Notes under the pieces: generated by a model
Seen by the model: the letters and a program-made list of their open reading frames with translations, nothing else
What the model was told of the DNA's origin: nothing
The model's database searches: none
Position numbers and translations under genes: made by a program
Source of the DNA: Edolisoma coerulescens
Lineage: Eukaryota; Chordata; Aves; Passeriformes; Campephagidae
Direction: 5' to 3'
Length of the DNA stretch: 64,000 nucleotides
NCBI GenBank assembly: GCA_013397115.1
Contig: VWZW01006262.1
Span: 248,001-312,000, forward strand
Shown here: positions 48,791 through 62,000 of the stretch, piece after piece
How positions within the stretch are numbered: position 1 is the first letter of the stretch
Layout of the letters: every line of letters begins with the position of its first letter

Positions 48791-51700
48791 AAAGGCCCTT
48801 GGAAGTGTTTTTGGTGGTGAAGTAAGAAAGGATGGGGACAGATTTGAACAAAATATGAGTTTCTGTTGTCGTAATGATACATGGCTGAAAAGCAGGCTTC
48901 CAAATGCTCTAGCTCCTAATTTAAGCCTGGTTATGTAAGTGTAAACAGCTGTTGAGGTGTTCTTCCTCTTTTCTATAATGTTGAGGCAACTTTAGAGGAT
49001 TGTGTAGGCTTACATGTACAAGAATATATGTCATATGTATTTTAATTGTGGGAAAATGGATAATTAAACTGGCAAGACTTGTGGAGTTCTCCAGGTACAA
49101 ATGACATGAATTTTGACATTCACAGGTTCAGTTCCATGTGAAATCTAACGCACGGATACATAGCCTTGAAGTCCCAGTTCTCAAGTGTCTGGCTCAAGAA
49201 ACCTTATTTAAAAGTATTGGGTTTTCCCTTTGAGCTTGGATGTAGTCTTTTTCATCTTTTCCTCTTTTTCTTATTCCTTTCCTGGAAAAAAACTGCTGTT
49301 GAATGATCTTGAAGTTGTCAGGTTTTTAAGTCTTACTGTTCTCAGCTTTCTGAATGATCAGTGCCGTGTTAGGTACTTTGGACTTTGGTTGGAGCAAAAC
49401 TAAGTGACTAAAAAAGTAGTATTTGAACACTTTTGTAAATGCACAGTCTTGGTCTGTTTTGTAGAAGTCTGAATGTTTCTGTGCATCCTTCAGTGCCTCT
49501 GTTGTATTCCTGTCCCAGTTTCCTTGTGGGCTCTGGAACTGGTTACTGAGATGGAGGGGGGGCAAACTGAACTAGGGCTTTTCTTGCTTAATCTCAAGCA
49601 CGGCGTTTGTGTTTTGTTTCTTGGGAGAAGGGAAAGGGACAGAAAGAAATAATTCAGTTGTAAAATTCCATACAGTTTTGCAGTGTCCTCATGATAAGCA
49701 CGTAACTGAACACTTTTGAGTATGTTTTGTGATTTTCTTTAAAAATCTGATGAAAAATAAAATAAGTGTTCAAGAAGCTAAATTTTCATTTGTTATCCAC
49801 TTGATGTCAATGACAGGAGCAATCCAGTACAGAGCTTTTGCTTTTTAAAACACTGTTTTGCAGCCTACTTAAAAGTGATTTTCCTACATGTGGGAAATAG
49901 TGAAGTAATTAAACACATTTGGGTCTATGCATAAATTTTCTAAAATTAAATGTCTCTTTCACACTAATCTTTCTTGTCTTTAATTGGGTTGAAATGTGTG
50001 AAAGGGAAAAAGGTTTGATAGGGAACTATTTTTCAGAGACTAGCTTAACTACAGAGCACATAAAGAAGTTGTTAGATGTGCTTGGGCCAGGGAGGCAGGA
50101 ACTTTCTGTTAAAAGGGGGAATATTTTGGTATTGGTTTCTTCTGCATTGTTTTGGAGTAAATCATCTGCTATTTCCATGCTTTTATACCTCTCACTCCAG
50201 TGGAGAAATTCAGGTGTGCTGCAGTTAGGAACAAAATACCCCCTCACTTGAAGAATTAAAAATCCTTTATCATCAAGTTGTGGTTATCACTCACCACATC
50301 ATTATAAATACACTTAATTAGTTTTCCTATTTCCTTTTTTGTTTCCCCAGCAGTTTGCCAACCTATTCACTAACAGCAGTGCTGACTAACCTCTTCAGGC
50401 TTCAAACATGTCTCATTAGTAAACTAATGCATGACCCACATGCACAAAAACTGAGAAATCATTCTGAAAGGTGCCCAACAGAAGGATGCAGGATTTCAGG
50501 GAGAAATGGAAATGCGATGGAAATACAGGTCACGTTTAGTTGTATATTGGGCTGTGGCATGGTTGATGTAAAGTAGTGGAATAAACAATTGTAATACTTT
50601 GACTGTAGCTGTGACTCTCTTTTTGGGTTTATTTACAGCTGAGTTCTTATCCCCTCCCTTCTCAGTGGAATTATTTCCTGTTTGGAAATTCTTTTCCAGT
50701 ACTGAGTAGGAAGTTAACTTGTTTCAGGTGTATGTATGTGCATTTTAACCCCGAAGCAAATGTTTTTGCACTAGGGAGCTTTTACCTTCAACTCCATCAT
50801 CTTTGTTTTCAAAGTGTGTTTGCTGTTATAATAAACTCATTTTTTCAGTTAACTGGAATTTATGAAGCATATCTTGGGATCAGCATTCAGTCTTTCACCT
50901 GCTGTAACAAATTTGAGACACATGGTTATGAGTTTTGTATTCAACTTTTCACTTCCGAGTAAGTGATTAATCTTTCTCCTTGTCATGTTTTGTGTCACAG
51001 TAGCACTGTCATTTTCTCCCTCTGACAGCCTGACACTGTTTAAACATCAGTCTAATTTTGCACATAAGCCAGTTTAAGAGAAGGGAAAAAAAATCACGTG
51101 AGGCATGTCACAACTTATTTTCAGAAGCAGCAGGCTTGCAGAAGGCACAACTTGCTCTGTTCTGTGTTGATTTCTGCTGACAGCAGGCTGTGGTGTTAAG
51201 CACATATAACAAAAATCAGTATTTCAGACAACGGAAGTATGAAGAGTACATATCTTACTGTGCAATGAAAAGGCAAAGCTTGTTGGAGGGAGGGAGAAGG
51301 TGGTGGAGCCCATATATGCCTGATTTGTACTGGTATCCCTATCTTTTTAGGGAAAACGTCTGCTTTATGCCATGTGTTTTAAGAATTACAGTTTTCTTAA
51401 TATGCTGTACATCCTGATACAAGCCTTGCCCCCTAGCCTTCAACATTTGAGTCTTCACCTTGAGAATGATGTTTAAATGTGCTGACTTTAGCCTTCTGTT
51501 TTGCAAGTTCACAGTAAGTCAGATGGAGGTCATGTCAAAAATAGAAGTAAGTGATGAGTTAGGAATGGCTTCTATCTCCCTCCCGTGTATGAAATCTTGT
51601 GTGCTGTTCCTTACTCTGTCATCTGAGGTACATTTGTATTGCATTTTCTCCTGGTTTTGTCCTCCAAGAATCAGCATTTTATGACAAAATGGGAAAATCC

Positions 51701-53309
51701 TGCTGGTTTGTTTCTTTATAAACGAGTTGCATGAGAATCTAGAAGCAACATGTGGGTCAAAACCATAGCTTTTGTTTAAACTTAACAACAATTAACTGAG
51801 ACTGTAAATGTAACTGTGTATAATATCAGTATTCCAGAGATGTGTGGACATGCCTAGGAGAAAAACTAACCAATATATATGGTTGTAATTCTGTCCTAAT
51901 GAGAGAACAGTTAAAGAAATACCATTGTATCTGGATATTTCTATCAGAACAAGAGAAGACAGAAAAAGCTGCAAGTCTCTCAGAAAACTTTTGTCAAGGT
52001 AAAGTGTTAAATATAATTACTCTGTATATTTTGTAGCTGCTCACTTACCTTTAATGCAAAACCCCCCGTATTTACCAGATTATAGTGACATTGATTAGGT
52101 TACATGGGTCTTCTGGAACAGAGTTGATAGTCTATGAAATGTGTTGAAAACAAGGTTTTCACTAAAGTCTGGTCTGTTCCATTTCTGTTCAAGTATCCCG
52201 AACTCCCCCTGTGCCTCAGTATTGAGAATGAACAATTCAGGAAATGCCTGTCTGTAAAAACATCTTCAGCTTGTATTTATTTGTTAATCTCCTTACTTTG
52301 GCCATGGGTTTGAAATTCAAATTCTTCATTTTTATTTGCTCCCTGACTTTTGAACATTTAGAGGTGCAAAGGAAAGCTACAACCTAGGAAATTTTTTTAG
52401 AGTTTATTATAATCAGAAACATAGTTTTCAGCTGTGTTTTCTGTGAGATCTCTCTTCAAGCACAGACAAGACATAGAAGTTGTGTTAATAAAGGAAGAAA
52501 AAGAATTAATTCTTCATGAATCCAGTCTTGAAAGTGCTTTGCACTTGTAGAAAACTTGACGTGGGTTGGAGGGTATTTGCAAAAAAACATGCTACAGTGT
52601 CAAATCTGGGTACATGGAGTTCTCTACCATAGGAATGATGTATGTAAATAATAAAATGCTTGGTAAATTCAGCAATAGTCTTTTCCACAGAAAGGATGAT
52701 CTTTTGTACGTTCTCTGTAAACAAGTTTTCTTTATTTATTTAATGGAAGAATACATGACTGGAAGGTACCTACCATTTAAATGTTTTACTCTGGAAGTTA
52801 TATAGCAGGAAGTTTATTTTAATGTTTAGTCAGAGTTCTGTAATGGTGAAAACGTCTATTAACTGAATGTTATCTTTAAGGACAGGAGTGAGAAGAGAAC
52901 TGGGAGAGAAAATCCCATGGAAAAGTGGAAAAGACTTCATTTTTCATAGGAAAAGTTTTTTTGTGGTGTGTTATTGTCAGCTGTTGTGTACAGTTGTCTC
53001 ACAGTCATTCCAATTTTTTTTTTCCAATTTTGAGGCAGTGAGCTGTTGTATCTGTGTTCTTTTGTCTTGGAAGAAGTTAAAGGTGTAAGCTAAATAACTT
53101 CGAAATAAAATTTATGCTTTTTTCCCTTAAATAAATTTTGCTCTGTGTCTGTGCTGAAGAAGGCATGGTCAAATTTATCTTCTACCAGGGGTAGAAATTT
53201 TATAAAACTGGTGTTTTTTTTTTTCTTCTGAGTCTGACCTAATAGTATTTTTCCCTTTCTTGTATGACACAACTAGCACTTTGTTTTTAGAGCTGCTGTT
53301 GTATGTTGC

Positions 53310-53370
53310 CAAGCCTGGAAAATGGAGTAGTATCTTGTGGGATCATCTAATCCAAGTCAGTGCTTAAAGA
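53310..53370 (-). mobile_element. Possible decayed CR1 3' terminus, antisense
   Basis: CCTGGAAAATGGAG followed by GGGATCATCTAATCCAAG resembles the reverse complement of the CR1 terminal motif (GGTTGGAAAAGACC..GATCATCTAGTCCAA type). Short and degraded. Confidence 0.3.
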
Positions 53371-55761
53371 TATATAAAGGCAATTGCTTGTGTGGATTCA
53401 GTTTTTTCTTCTTCCTTCTGGATTTCCCTTCCTGCTATGTACATACTTGCCTTTCATCTGCAGATCAGAGGAAGAAAGTGTTGCCACTGAGAAGAGGGGT
53501 ATGTCAGACCCCTTTGAATCAGAAATAAGCTTTTTCTTCTTCCTCCTCTTGGACTCTCTAATATTAGTTGATCTCTCTTCTTGCTGCTCCTCTGGGTTAT
53601 CATGAGCTGTTGGCAGGATCCAGTCTGTTACTCTGTCCGCTCAACACTTGTAGCACAGCCCAAACTGAAAGTGTCATCAGGGGGAGCTTACGGCCCTTAA
53701 TTGGAGTGTGAAACTAAAGCTGATTTGTGTTATGCTGAATGGGGGTTATTTGCCTGAGAGATTTCTTAAAATCTTCAAGGAAAATGAGGGAGCTAATGAA
53801 GGTCTTTGATGTCTTCTTTACAGAAGTTAACTGATGTTTGGGTTGCCCATAATTAATTTCATCCTTCAAATTAATTTTCACGAGCTTTACGAATTACTAG
53901 TGTTGCAGTAATTCATAGGTCTGGTCTTTCTATTGGGTGTTGGTCTTAACTGTAGCGTTGGGAAATTCCATTTGTGATGGAGGGCAGCACGTTGCCATTT
54001 GGTGGAAGAGTGGGCTGGCTTGGGAACAGTGTTGCTTTCTGGGTCTTGTCCAGTGTTACCGTTCTGTGTCCCTGTCTCCTGGGGACTCCATTGAGAGGTT
54101 TGCTCTTTTCTCCTTGTGGCTGCTCAGAAAGATGTTATGTAGTTTATCACAGCCTGCAGGCATATATGTGTCTAAAGAACACTGGCTTAAAAAAAAGGAG
54201 GATTTTTGTTTATACAGTCTTCGCTGATTCTGTTTATAGATGAATTGGTTTAAAACACGTTGTGGAATGATGGATGACAAGAGCATTGGACTCACCTTTA
54301 AAACCATTATTATTATGCTACAGGTTGGCAGTTGATTCCTGTGGAGCCCTACAGTAATGGCAGAAGACCCTGCAAATTCCATATCTGCCCCTTTTTCAAG
54401 AAAACCCAGAGATCTCAAATTTCAGGAAACTATAAACTGTTGTTTAAATGAACTTGGATGCAGGTGGTTATAAAATCTGAATATTTAATCCTAGGATCAT
54501 ATTTTAAATAACAAGATGAAATGAGTTTTGAAAGCTCTTCCATTACATTATTCTTATGCTAGCCCTCTCTCTTGAGTCAGCATCTTAGGGTAGAAGTTTT
54601 GTGTGGTTTTGCTGTCCCTGAGGAGATTTTTTTCATGGTCTTTTGTCCTACCTGTCTAAAATTGCTGAACTGTGAACTGGGCTCTTCTTTGTTTAGTGCA
54701 CCTCCATGTGTGTGCTTTCTCTGTTTCGCTTGGGTTGCTTACAGTTAATTAAATTTATCATAACGGAAAGCCTGATAGGAGCTTGTTTTAGACCAAGTAG
54801 ACTGAGTCAGCACTTGTGTAACCAATACTTTAACATAGTTTTGTTACAGGATCTCCTTTCTCAATTAAATAGTTCCCTGAGACATGCAGTTGTTTACTTT
54901 TGTGTTTTGGGTAGGATTTCTTCACCTTTGAAAAATCTGTTGAAAAGCCTGCAAATGTTCCATGCTGTATTTATATTAAAAAATATTAATATGATGGAAA
55001 GGACTTTTACATAACCCAGAACTGTGGGTACACTTGTGCTGAAATCACATTGAATTTTCTCTACAATTAGAGAACAAAGTGAAGATTGTGTGTTGTACCA
55101 AGTGGAAGTATTTCCTGCTGAATGAAACAGGTAGTTATTCCATAGGAAATTTTCCTTTATGTCTTGGGCTTTGAAGTACAACGCTAGCAGAGGAAGAATA
55201 GGAAAAGGGGAGATTTTTTTGCCCATTGTAATGCAGTGAATCTCTTATCCTAGTGATGGCCCAAAACACCATGTTGCACCTAATCTCATCTTCTCTTCGC
55301 CTTCTGCTGCTGGGCTGCTTCAAAATGACAGCAGTGATGTTCTCCTTTATATTTTCCCATTTTTCATAGACTCCCATTTCTGTTGAAAATAAAAGAACTG
55401 AAAGGTTATATTTACTCCTAGAAGAAATAGTGAGAGGTGGAAAGAACTCTTGACAGTTGTCCTGAGGCAGCAGAAAAACTAATAATGAAAGAAACAGTTC
55501 AATGTCTGTAAAATGTCTGGTCTAAAATGAATACATCCCTCTGCCCTTCTTGGAGATGTGCTGGTTAATGGAATTCCAGCAGGCTGGTGAGTATTGTGGG
55601 TGATAACCGTTGCCTAAGAATAGTAGATATTGCTGCAATGGGAACAATTTAATTTTAGTGTTAGCTGTAAGCATCATTTACATATGCAATAAATAATGAA
55701 CTCGGAGGCAAAAAGACACATTATGTCAAGTGATTTACATATTTTCCTTTCCTTTGTATAG

Positions 55762-55918
55762 AATGTTCTGTCACAGAGTGACCCAGAACTTGGCAAGTTG
55801 CTTGAAGTCACCAGGTCTTTTCTTGGAAGAAGTTGAAATGGTACTTAGGCAGATGGAAACAGACAATGATTTAGATATAACTATGCAGCAGGACAGCGAT
55901 TGTGTTATTGGAATTTAG
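55762..55918 (+). pseudogene. Possible decayed coding fragment or pseudo-exon (speculative)
   Basis: A good acceptor (TTTTCCTTTCCTTTGTATAG) precedes this stretch. One frame reads NVLSQSDPELGKLLEVTRSF and stops after 24 codons. The next frame continues with an acidic, coding-like run (FLEEVEMVLRQMETDNDLDI) to TAG at 55916-55918. Switching between frames would need an indel. I recognise no parent gene, and chance is a real alternative. Confidence 0.15.
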
Positions 55919-58299
55919 AATTGTTTCCCTATTTATGAAAGACTTCTGAATCTGTTCCTCTCTCCGAACTAGCAAACTAGAAATAATTTATTAGATTCTA
56001 TTTCAATAGCCAATATTTGCTTTAGACAATAGTAAAAGAGAAGGCAGGCTCATCTTCAAAACAGTCATGTCAATATTAGAAACAAAGCTATCCAGAGCTG
56101 TCTGAGAGTAGTGTCTTCTCAATATAATCAGGCAATAAAAAACATGGGCTTGATGTGTAATTCCTCTATAGTGTGCGTTTAATAATTTATATATTTTTTT
56201 GTCACTGCTAGTCTGTAGAGACAAAAAGTAAAGACTAATGAGGCAGGTAAAGTTCTGAGAGTAGATTGAGAGTTTTTTAAGCTTCGTGATGCATGAGGCT
56301 GTGTTATGATGATAAAACACAAGCAGGCACTCGACAACATTCTTGGATTATTACATGCAGAATTTTCGTAGGAGCTAGATGAACCTCTGTTCAAATCTGA
56401 GAATAGGTGGTTTGCAGATAGCTGTCTGCAGCTCCAGCCTTGGATGACAGACTGCTGATGCATATAATTTAGAAAGACTGGAGTTTACTGAAATATTTAT
56501 ACTTCCCCAGGCTGTCTTGTTCCATGTGTACATGGAAACTGCAAGATTATTCTGAGAAGCTGGCCAAGCTTCAGATGTGTGTTAGCTGAAACTCTTACTT
56601 TCTACAGGAGACTGGGACAAGGAACTGCTACTCTAATACCCCTGAAATCCAAATGCAATAGAAGATGATGTCAACTCTTTATCAAAATTCCTTGGATATG
56701 CACAAGGTTGTCTGCATTTGGGTTTATTTAATGCTTATTGTATGTCTCTTAGATCCTTGGTCCTCCAACTTTTTCCTAAAGTGTAATAATGTGATTATTT
56801 CTTCAACACAGTCTACTATGAGAAGCAGTGGATGATGACTTTCTCCTTCTTGAACCATGTTAATTAAAGCAAAAATGCATCACAGAAAACAGGAACGTTT
56901 TTGTGTTAAAGAATCCACTTCACAATTTTTTGGCACTGTATATTTTTTTTCATTTTACTAAAGATGCAAACTGTAATACTTTTGTGAGGGCATTTATTTT
57001 GAAATAAAATAATGATCTATGCAAAAGATAAAAAATGAAATTATGTAAACCAGATTTATTGTCAAGTAACTAGAATTAGGTAAGATTTGTAGATACTCGC
57101 AGGGGGTAGCAGAGATGTCTGTGTGCATGTGAAAATCCAGCCTTGGTTACGTGTCATTGCTGTAATGGCTATTAAAATAGTTACAGTAGTTTATTGATTT
57201 CTGTCTTTGATTTCAAATGAGCTCAGCTTTTCCCTCTTCCCTTATTTTGGGTTTGTTGGAATGGCTGCCACTTCAGGAGCTCTGGAGTGTCTTTGTCCCT
57301 TGTGGTAGGTGGTGTCACACGTGCTCTCTTTGACGCTGATGGAAAAGGTTTAGCCAGTGCTGCTGCCAGGAAAGCAGCCCTGTGCAGGAGTTGTTCTCTT
57401 ACGGCCCCTGAGTGTGGGTTACTGGTTAGTTACAGTTTGTTACAGAGCCCTGTAATGTGGCTGCTTCATTTATAAAGATACCGTTTCAAGGATGTTGGGT
57501 TTTGGTTTTTCAGTACTTGATCCACAGCTGTGGATTTGTGCTGTTATCCTTAATGCTTTTTGTGTGAGCAATGCCATTGATAGTCCATGTGAACAGTTCT
57601 GCACAATTTTGTCACAGCGTAATTTCATTTGAAAACTGTGCTAATAATATTTTGCCTTTAGCAGTTTTACATAAAAACTGTGTCTATTGTGCCTTGTCCC
57701 CCCTCACATATTCCTCCACCTTTTGAGTGGAATATGTAACCATTTTACCATTGTTCTTCCCCTCCCTCACTAGCCTGAATAAACGATTTCTTTTTGCTTT
57801 ATAATGATTGTAAAGAAGATTTAATAATATATTTATGCTTGTGTTCTGGAAAAAATGTATAAATGTTTTATATTTTATAAATATTGGAGAAAAAAATCTC
57901 AGCCTCTCAGGGATTTGGGATCACAAGCCTTGTTTTTCTGAAATTGCATGAGGTGTTTTTCTTTGTCGTGTAAATGCCAGTAGTGCTTTGCTGTTTTCTG
58001 CAGGCTTTTCATTTGTATTTTGAGGGTTAAATAACTTCTGTTTTTTCCTGATCCATCACTGTAACCACAGTAACCATTTTAACTGTGTTTGATTTAGTCC
58101 CACTAGGCAAGCAAAAAATTAATATTTAGAGCAATTCATAGGCAAAGCAAACTTATCTCTTCATCCCAGAGGATTTAAGAAATGAATTAATTACCTATTG
58201 TTGACTTCAAATTTGGTGTATTATTGACAGGTTAAAAGTTGTTTTGTTGTGTTTTCAGCTTTTTAACTAGCTATGTAATCTTTCAGCTTAAGAAATACA

Positions 58300-58445
58300 C
58301 AAAAAAACCCCAAAAGAGCACTCATTGAAACTGATGTTGTAAAACTGCCAAACCAAACAAAGACCAGAAAACTTCCAATAAGTAAAAGAACCCAACAAAA
58401 CCCAAACAACTTGCCCCCCAATTGGCCTGCCCCCCCCAAAAGGAA
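58300..58445. repeat. A/C-rich low-complexity block
   Basis: Repeated AAACC, CCAAAC and CCCAAAC words with C runs (CCCCCC near 58414, eight C at 58430-58437). It is the antisense equivalent of the T/G tracts elsewhere in the window, so these tracts occur on both strands. Confidence 0.75.
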
Positions 58446-58682
58446 CTCCAGGATTCATTTGACCTTGACTTGATAGCATTGTTGGAGATGTGAGAAGCCA
58501 AAAAGGTCACAATATCCAGCAAAATGTAAGTGTGGCTTCAGTCCAGTTAGCATTCATTTTTAAATCTGCAAATTCTGAACGTTGGCTCTTAGGCTCATAT
58601 TTGAGCTCTTGCACTTTTGGTGTTTCCAGCTCTATAATTTTGTGTTTCTAGGTCAAAAGCAAGCTGCAACTCCTCTAACAGT

Positions 58683-59022
58683 TATAGTACATATTATATG
58701 AGGTATAATATACATAATAGATATGAACACATCTATGTAATATGGAAATATATTATAGCTAATATATCTCTGTATATATAAAATACAGATATATACAGTT
58801 ATGTATAACAGAATGCATTATATTAGATATGATATGTGTATCTATATCACAGATGTATGAAATACAATATTATCAGAATTATATCAAATACAATAATACA
58901 CCATAAGCTATATAATACATTATGTGTCTTGGTGTATAGATATCCAAACAGATACACACACAGCAAAATAGATAGTGTGGATACCGATATATAAATATAT
59001 GTTGGTAATGCAATAATAATGT
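58683..59022. repeat. AT-rich cryptic repeat region
   Basis: About 340 bp built from TATA, ATAT, GATA and ACATA-like words with scattered partial repeats (ATATTATA, AGATATGA, CAGATATA). It is not a clean microsatellite, more an eroded mixed TA/GATA satellite-like patch. It is very likely to form secondary structure. Confidence 0.8.
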
Positions 59023-62000
59023 ATCAGTCATCAGCTCGATCCACATGCAGGCTCAAGTCTGGCATGTGTAAGGGTAAGGCCCTCTAAGTGGGGTGAAAGT
59101 TCTTAGCTCATGGAGAAACAAAAGTCTTCATTTTCCCAGAGTGGCATTTGTTAACGCAAATGTAACTTCTGTAATGCCACAAATGCATTTGCAAGTTTGG
59201 GAGTGTTGGACATGAAAGTGGTCTCTTACTCACGTGAGGCATGGCAAAAATACAGGAATTGGTCACAAACATTCAAGGGAGTGTTGCTTTAAAATGGTGT
59301 TTCGTTAGATTTATAGGCTGACTGCATTTTTTTTAATTTTTAAATTTCTACCTACTTAAATGTGTCTCTTCCATTTTCTTCCCAAGCCAATAGAAACATT
59401 TAATACTAGGGAGTGATTAATGGAAATTACTGTTCTGTATTATTCTGTGTGGTTCAGTTAAATGCAAAATAAAGAAAAACATAAGAACAAACCAGAAAAT
59501 CACAATGCCAACGTGAGAGCAGCAATTTAGAGAGGTACAAGTGCATTGTATCTTATTTTAATGTGTTAGCTCTCTTGACAGGTATTGTCCCATACTTTTA
59601 TCTGCTGACAAACTTTATTTTTTACCTAATCTAGCAGTTTGTTCCTAAGTGCTCTGCACAGTACAGATACTTATTTTGTTTGTCATCTCTTCAGGAAAGT
59701 TCTAGGGAGGCTAATGCAAGATCAGACTCACTATGGAGGCATCGGAGAGGAAAGGTGGGAAAATAAGGGGGTGTCTCCCAAGTGGGAACTCTGCTGTGCT
59801 GGCTGCTGCCGTGGGCTGTGGCTCACCAGGCAGCTCATGGATGTGGGGTTTTTGCTCTTGCCAGAATGGAAAGATGCAACCTAAAGTCACGGTTTTGTCT
59901 GAAAACCCAAAGTTGTTTGGTTTGCCGCTTCACTAGGTAATGAATAAATTGGGATTCTCTGCTTTACCAGGAACTTGGTCTTTGCCTAATTAATCATTAA
60001 AGGTTGTTAGCATACTGTAGTGGAGCTTATTATTAGAGCCTGCACGTATTTCAGAGAGCTATGACCCCTTCATGAGTAACTATAGAAACCTCAGCAACCG
60101 TAGTTATTGGCTTAAATTATGGAGTTCATATTTTTAAAGAATATTGGCCAGAGTCAGTGGCTAATAATTTTGGTGTCTAAAATGATGAAGATTGTAAAAT
60201 TCCGGTTATTTAATTTTGAGTAGCAATGCGATAAAAGGACTATTAGTTTTCATAAGATTAGGAATTATAGAATACTCGCATGAGTTACTAGATAACACTA
60301 AAAAAGCCCTAAGATACCTTGCATATTTTCTGAAGTTTTTGTGTAGAAACATTATGTCCATGCCCTTTCTGCGAGATTCACAATTTAAGGGTAAAACTTA
60401 CTGAAACAGCAAATAAAATATCTTTAGTATTTCTGGTTTATTTTCAGTATATTTCTGTTATTTCTTAATGTTAGTCTTGATTTATGCTGGTAAATGAGGT
60501 AGTGAAAGAAATCCTATCTTGGTTTGCAAAACAGTGGTAGGAGCAAGTACCTCTGAAATGGAAAAGAAGAAATGTCAAATGTGAACATTGTTGTACAACA
60601 TTAGGGCCTGTAGGAATAGCAGGTTTGAAAATAGGAATTGTGTGTTTTTACAGCGAATGAGGTTGAGTTGTTACCAGCCTGTGTTTTGGAAAAATGAAGG
60701 TGCTTTTTTGGAGGGGGGACGAATCCAACTCAGTCCTTTGTGGTTTAAATTGCTTTATAATTTGTCTGAAGTGTAGAAGGAAACCTGATTTGAAGGGTAG
60801 GAGTATTCAAAGATTTTCGTACTGTTTCATGATAGGTGTAGCACAGGCCTGTGTGGGGAGGTAGGTTACTGGAACAGAGCAAATGCAGTGTGGTAATCAC
60901 AATGGTTTCTGTGTTGCTGGAGCTCGGAAATGCAGGGGAGAGTGTACCACAACATACTGATAATAAATGAAGATGCTGCTCAAACATGTTAGGATGGATT
61001 TTGTCCTAGTTGAGAGAAAGAGAAACTAACTTTTTTCATCAGTGGTGTTGTTTTTAGGAAAATAAATCCCAGACCATCGTGCTTTGGACCAGATAAATGA
61101 TTGGAGCGAGACCATCCTCTGTGTTTGTGAGTAATTGGGATACAGGAAACAAGGCAGTGGGCAGAAATAAAACTTGTTTTGATGGCAGGATCAAAATGTC
61201 GAAACTAGCCAGCGGGAAGAAACGTCTGCATTAACTTGGCATAAATGTTGTCCCACTTGTGAGTCATTGAGCTGCTCAAGTAATTAATGCTGTCATTGTT
61301 CTGTTTTTCTGCTCTTCTCTCTGTGTATCTCTTATTATATTGCAGGTTGTTCAGTCTGCAGGTGTTTTTCTGGCAGGATGCCACTCCCTTACTGAGACAG
61401 GGCTGGCTGCTGACAAAGCTGTCCCTTTAGCTGCTGTGTCTCCAGGGTACCTTCACATAAATACTTTGTATAAAATGGTTACCTCCTTGAACTGATGTTG
61501 AGAGAGACAAACTTCATTCTTACGGATATATTAATCTCATAGTGATGTTTTAATAACTGGAACATGTATAAATGTGAGATGGGATGTTAAGTTGAGCAAA
61601 GTTTGCAGGTAGTATTTTTCATCACTGCCAGCATTTTACGGGAAATCTCTCTGTCAGAACTGTGGATCTCAAAAGCTGTGTTTTTATTACAACAGAACCT
61701 GGAATAGTGAAGGTGCTTAAAAGGGATGAATATAAACAAATGAATAGAAACATGGAGTGTGGCAGAATGTGGAGAGGACTGGTAGAGCAGTTTCTTAAAC
61801 CCCACTCTGCTGTGCCCAGTTCTTGTCTTTGTTTTTGGTTCAACAGCCCTTAGGGGCTTCTAGGGTAACACCAAATACTCTGGAATCCTGAGTGCCAAAA
61901 GGAAAGTATTTGTGCTGCCTCCAAGGTTTGTGTGTGTACATTCTCCCTGCTTTCCTTGGGAAGGCTCGGCCTCTGTATGTGCTGTAATGGAGACTCTGTG

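Larger units (their letters stand above)
45736..58299 (+). other. Intron 2, middle to distal part; no exon seen
   Basis: AT-rich intron. A locally GC-richer patch at about 47.1-47.4 kb is covered by the longest gap-free chance frame (176 codons, minus strand, 46891-47421), which matches nothing I know. Possible decayed CR1 termini lie near 48735-48790 and 53310-53370, a possible decayed coding fragment at 55762-55918, and an AT-rich candidate conserved block at about 56.9-57.1 kb. Confidence 0.5.

Noticed and set aside
53464..53498. Possible small exon: acceptor TTTCATCTGCAG and donor GGG|GTATGT, with a nearby frame reading SDPFESEI that faintly recalls the SPDAFETEV part of PARD3B exon 3
   Set aside because: The resembling residues lie beyond the would-be donor, the 35-bp exon would shift frame, and the surrounding residues (LIAVFEEQ and the long exon 3 that should follow) are absent.
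57776..57800. AATAAA near 57778 as a possible polyadenylation site
   Set aside because: AATAAA is common in AT-rich introns, there is no upstream gene end, and no clear GU-rich downstream element.
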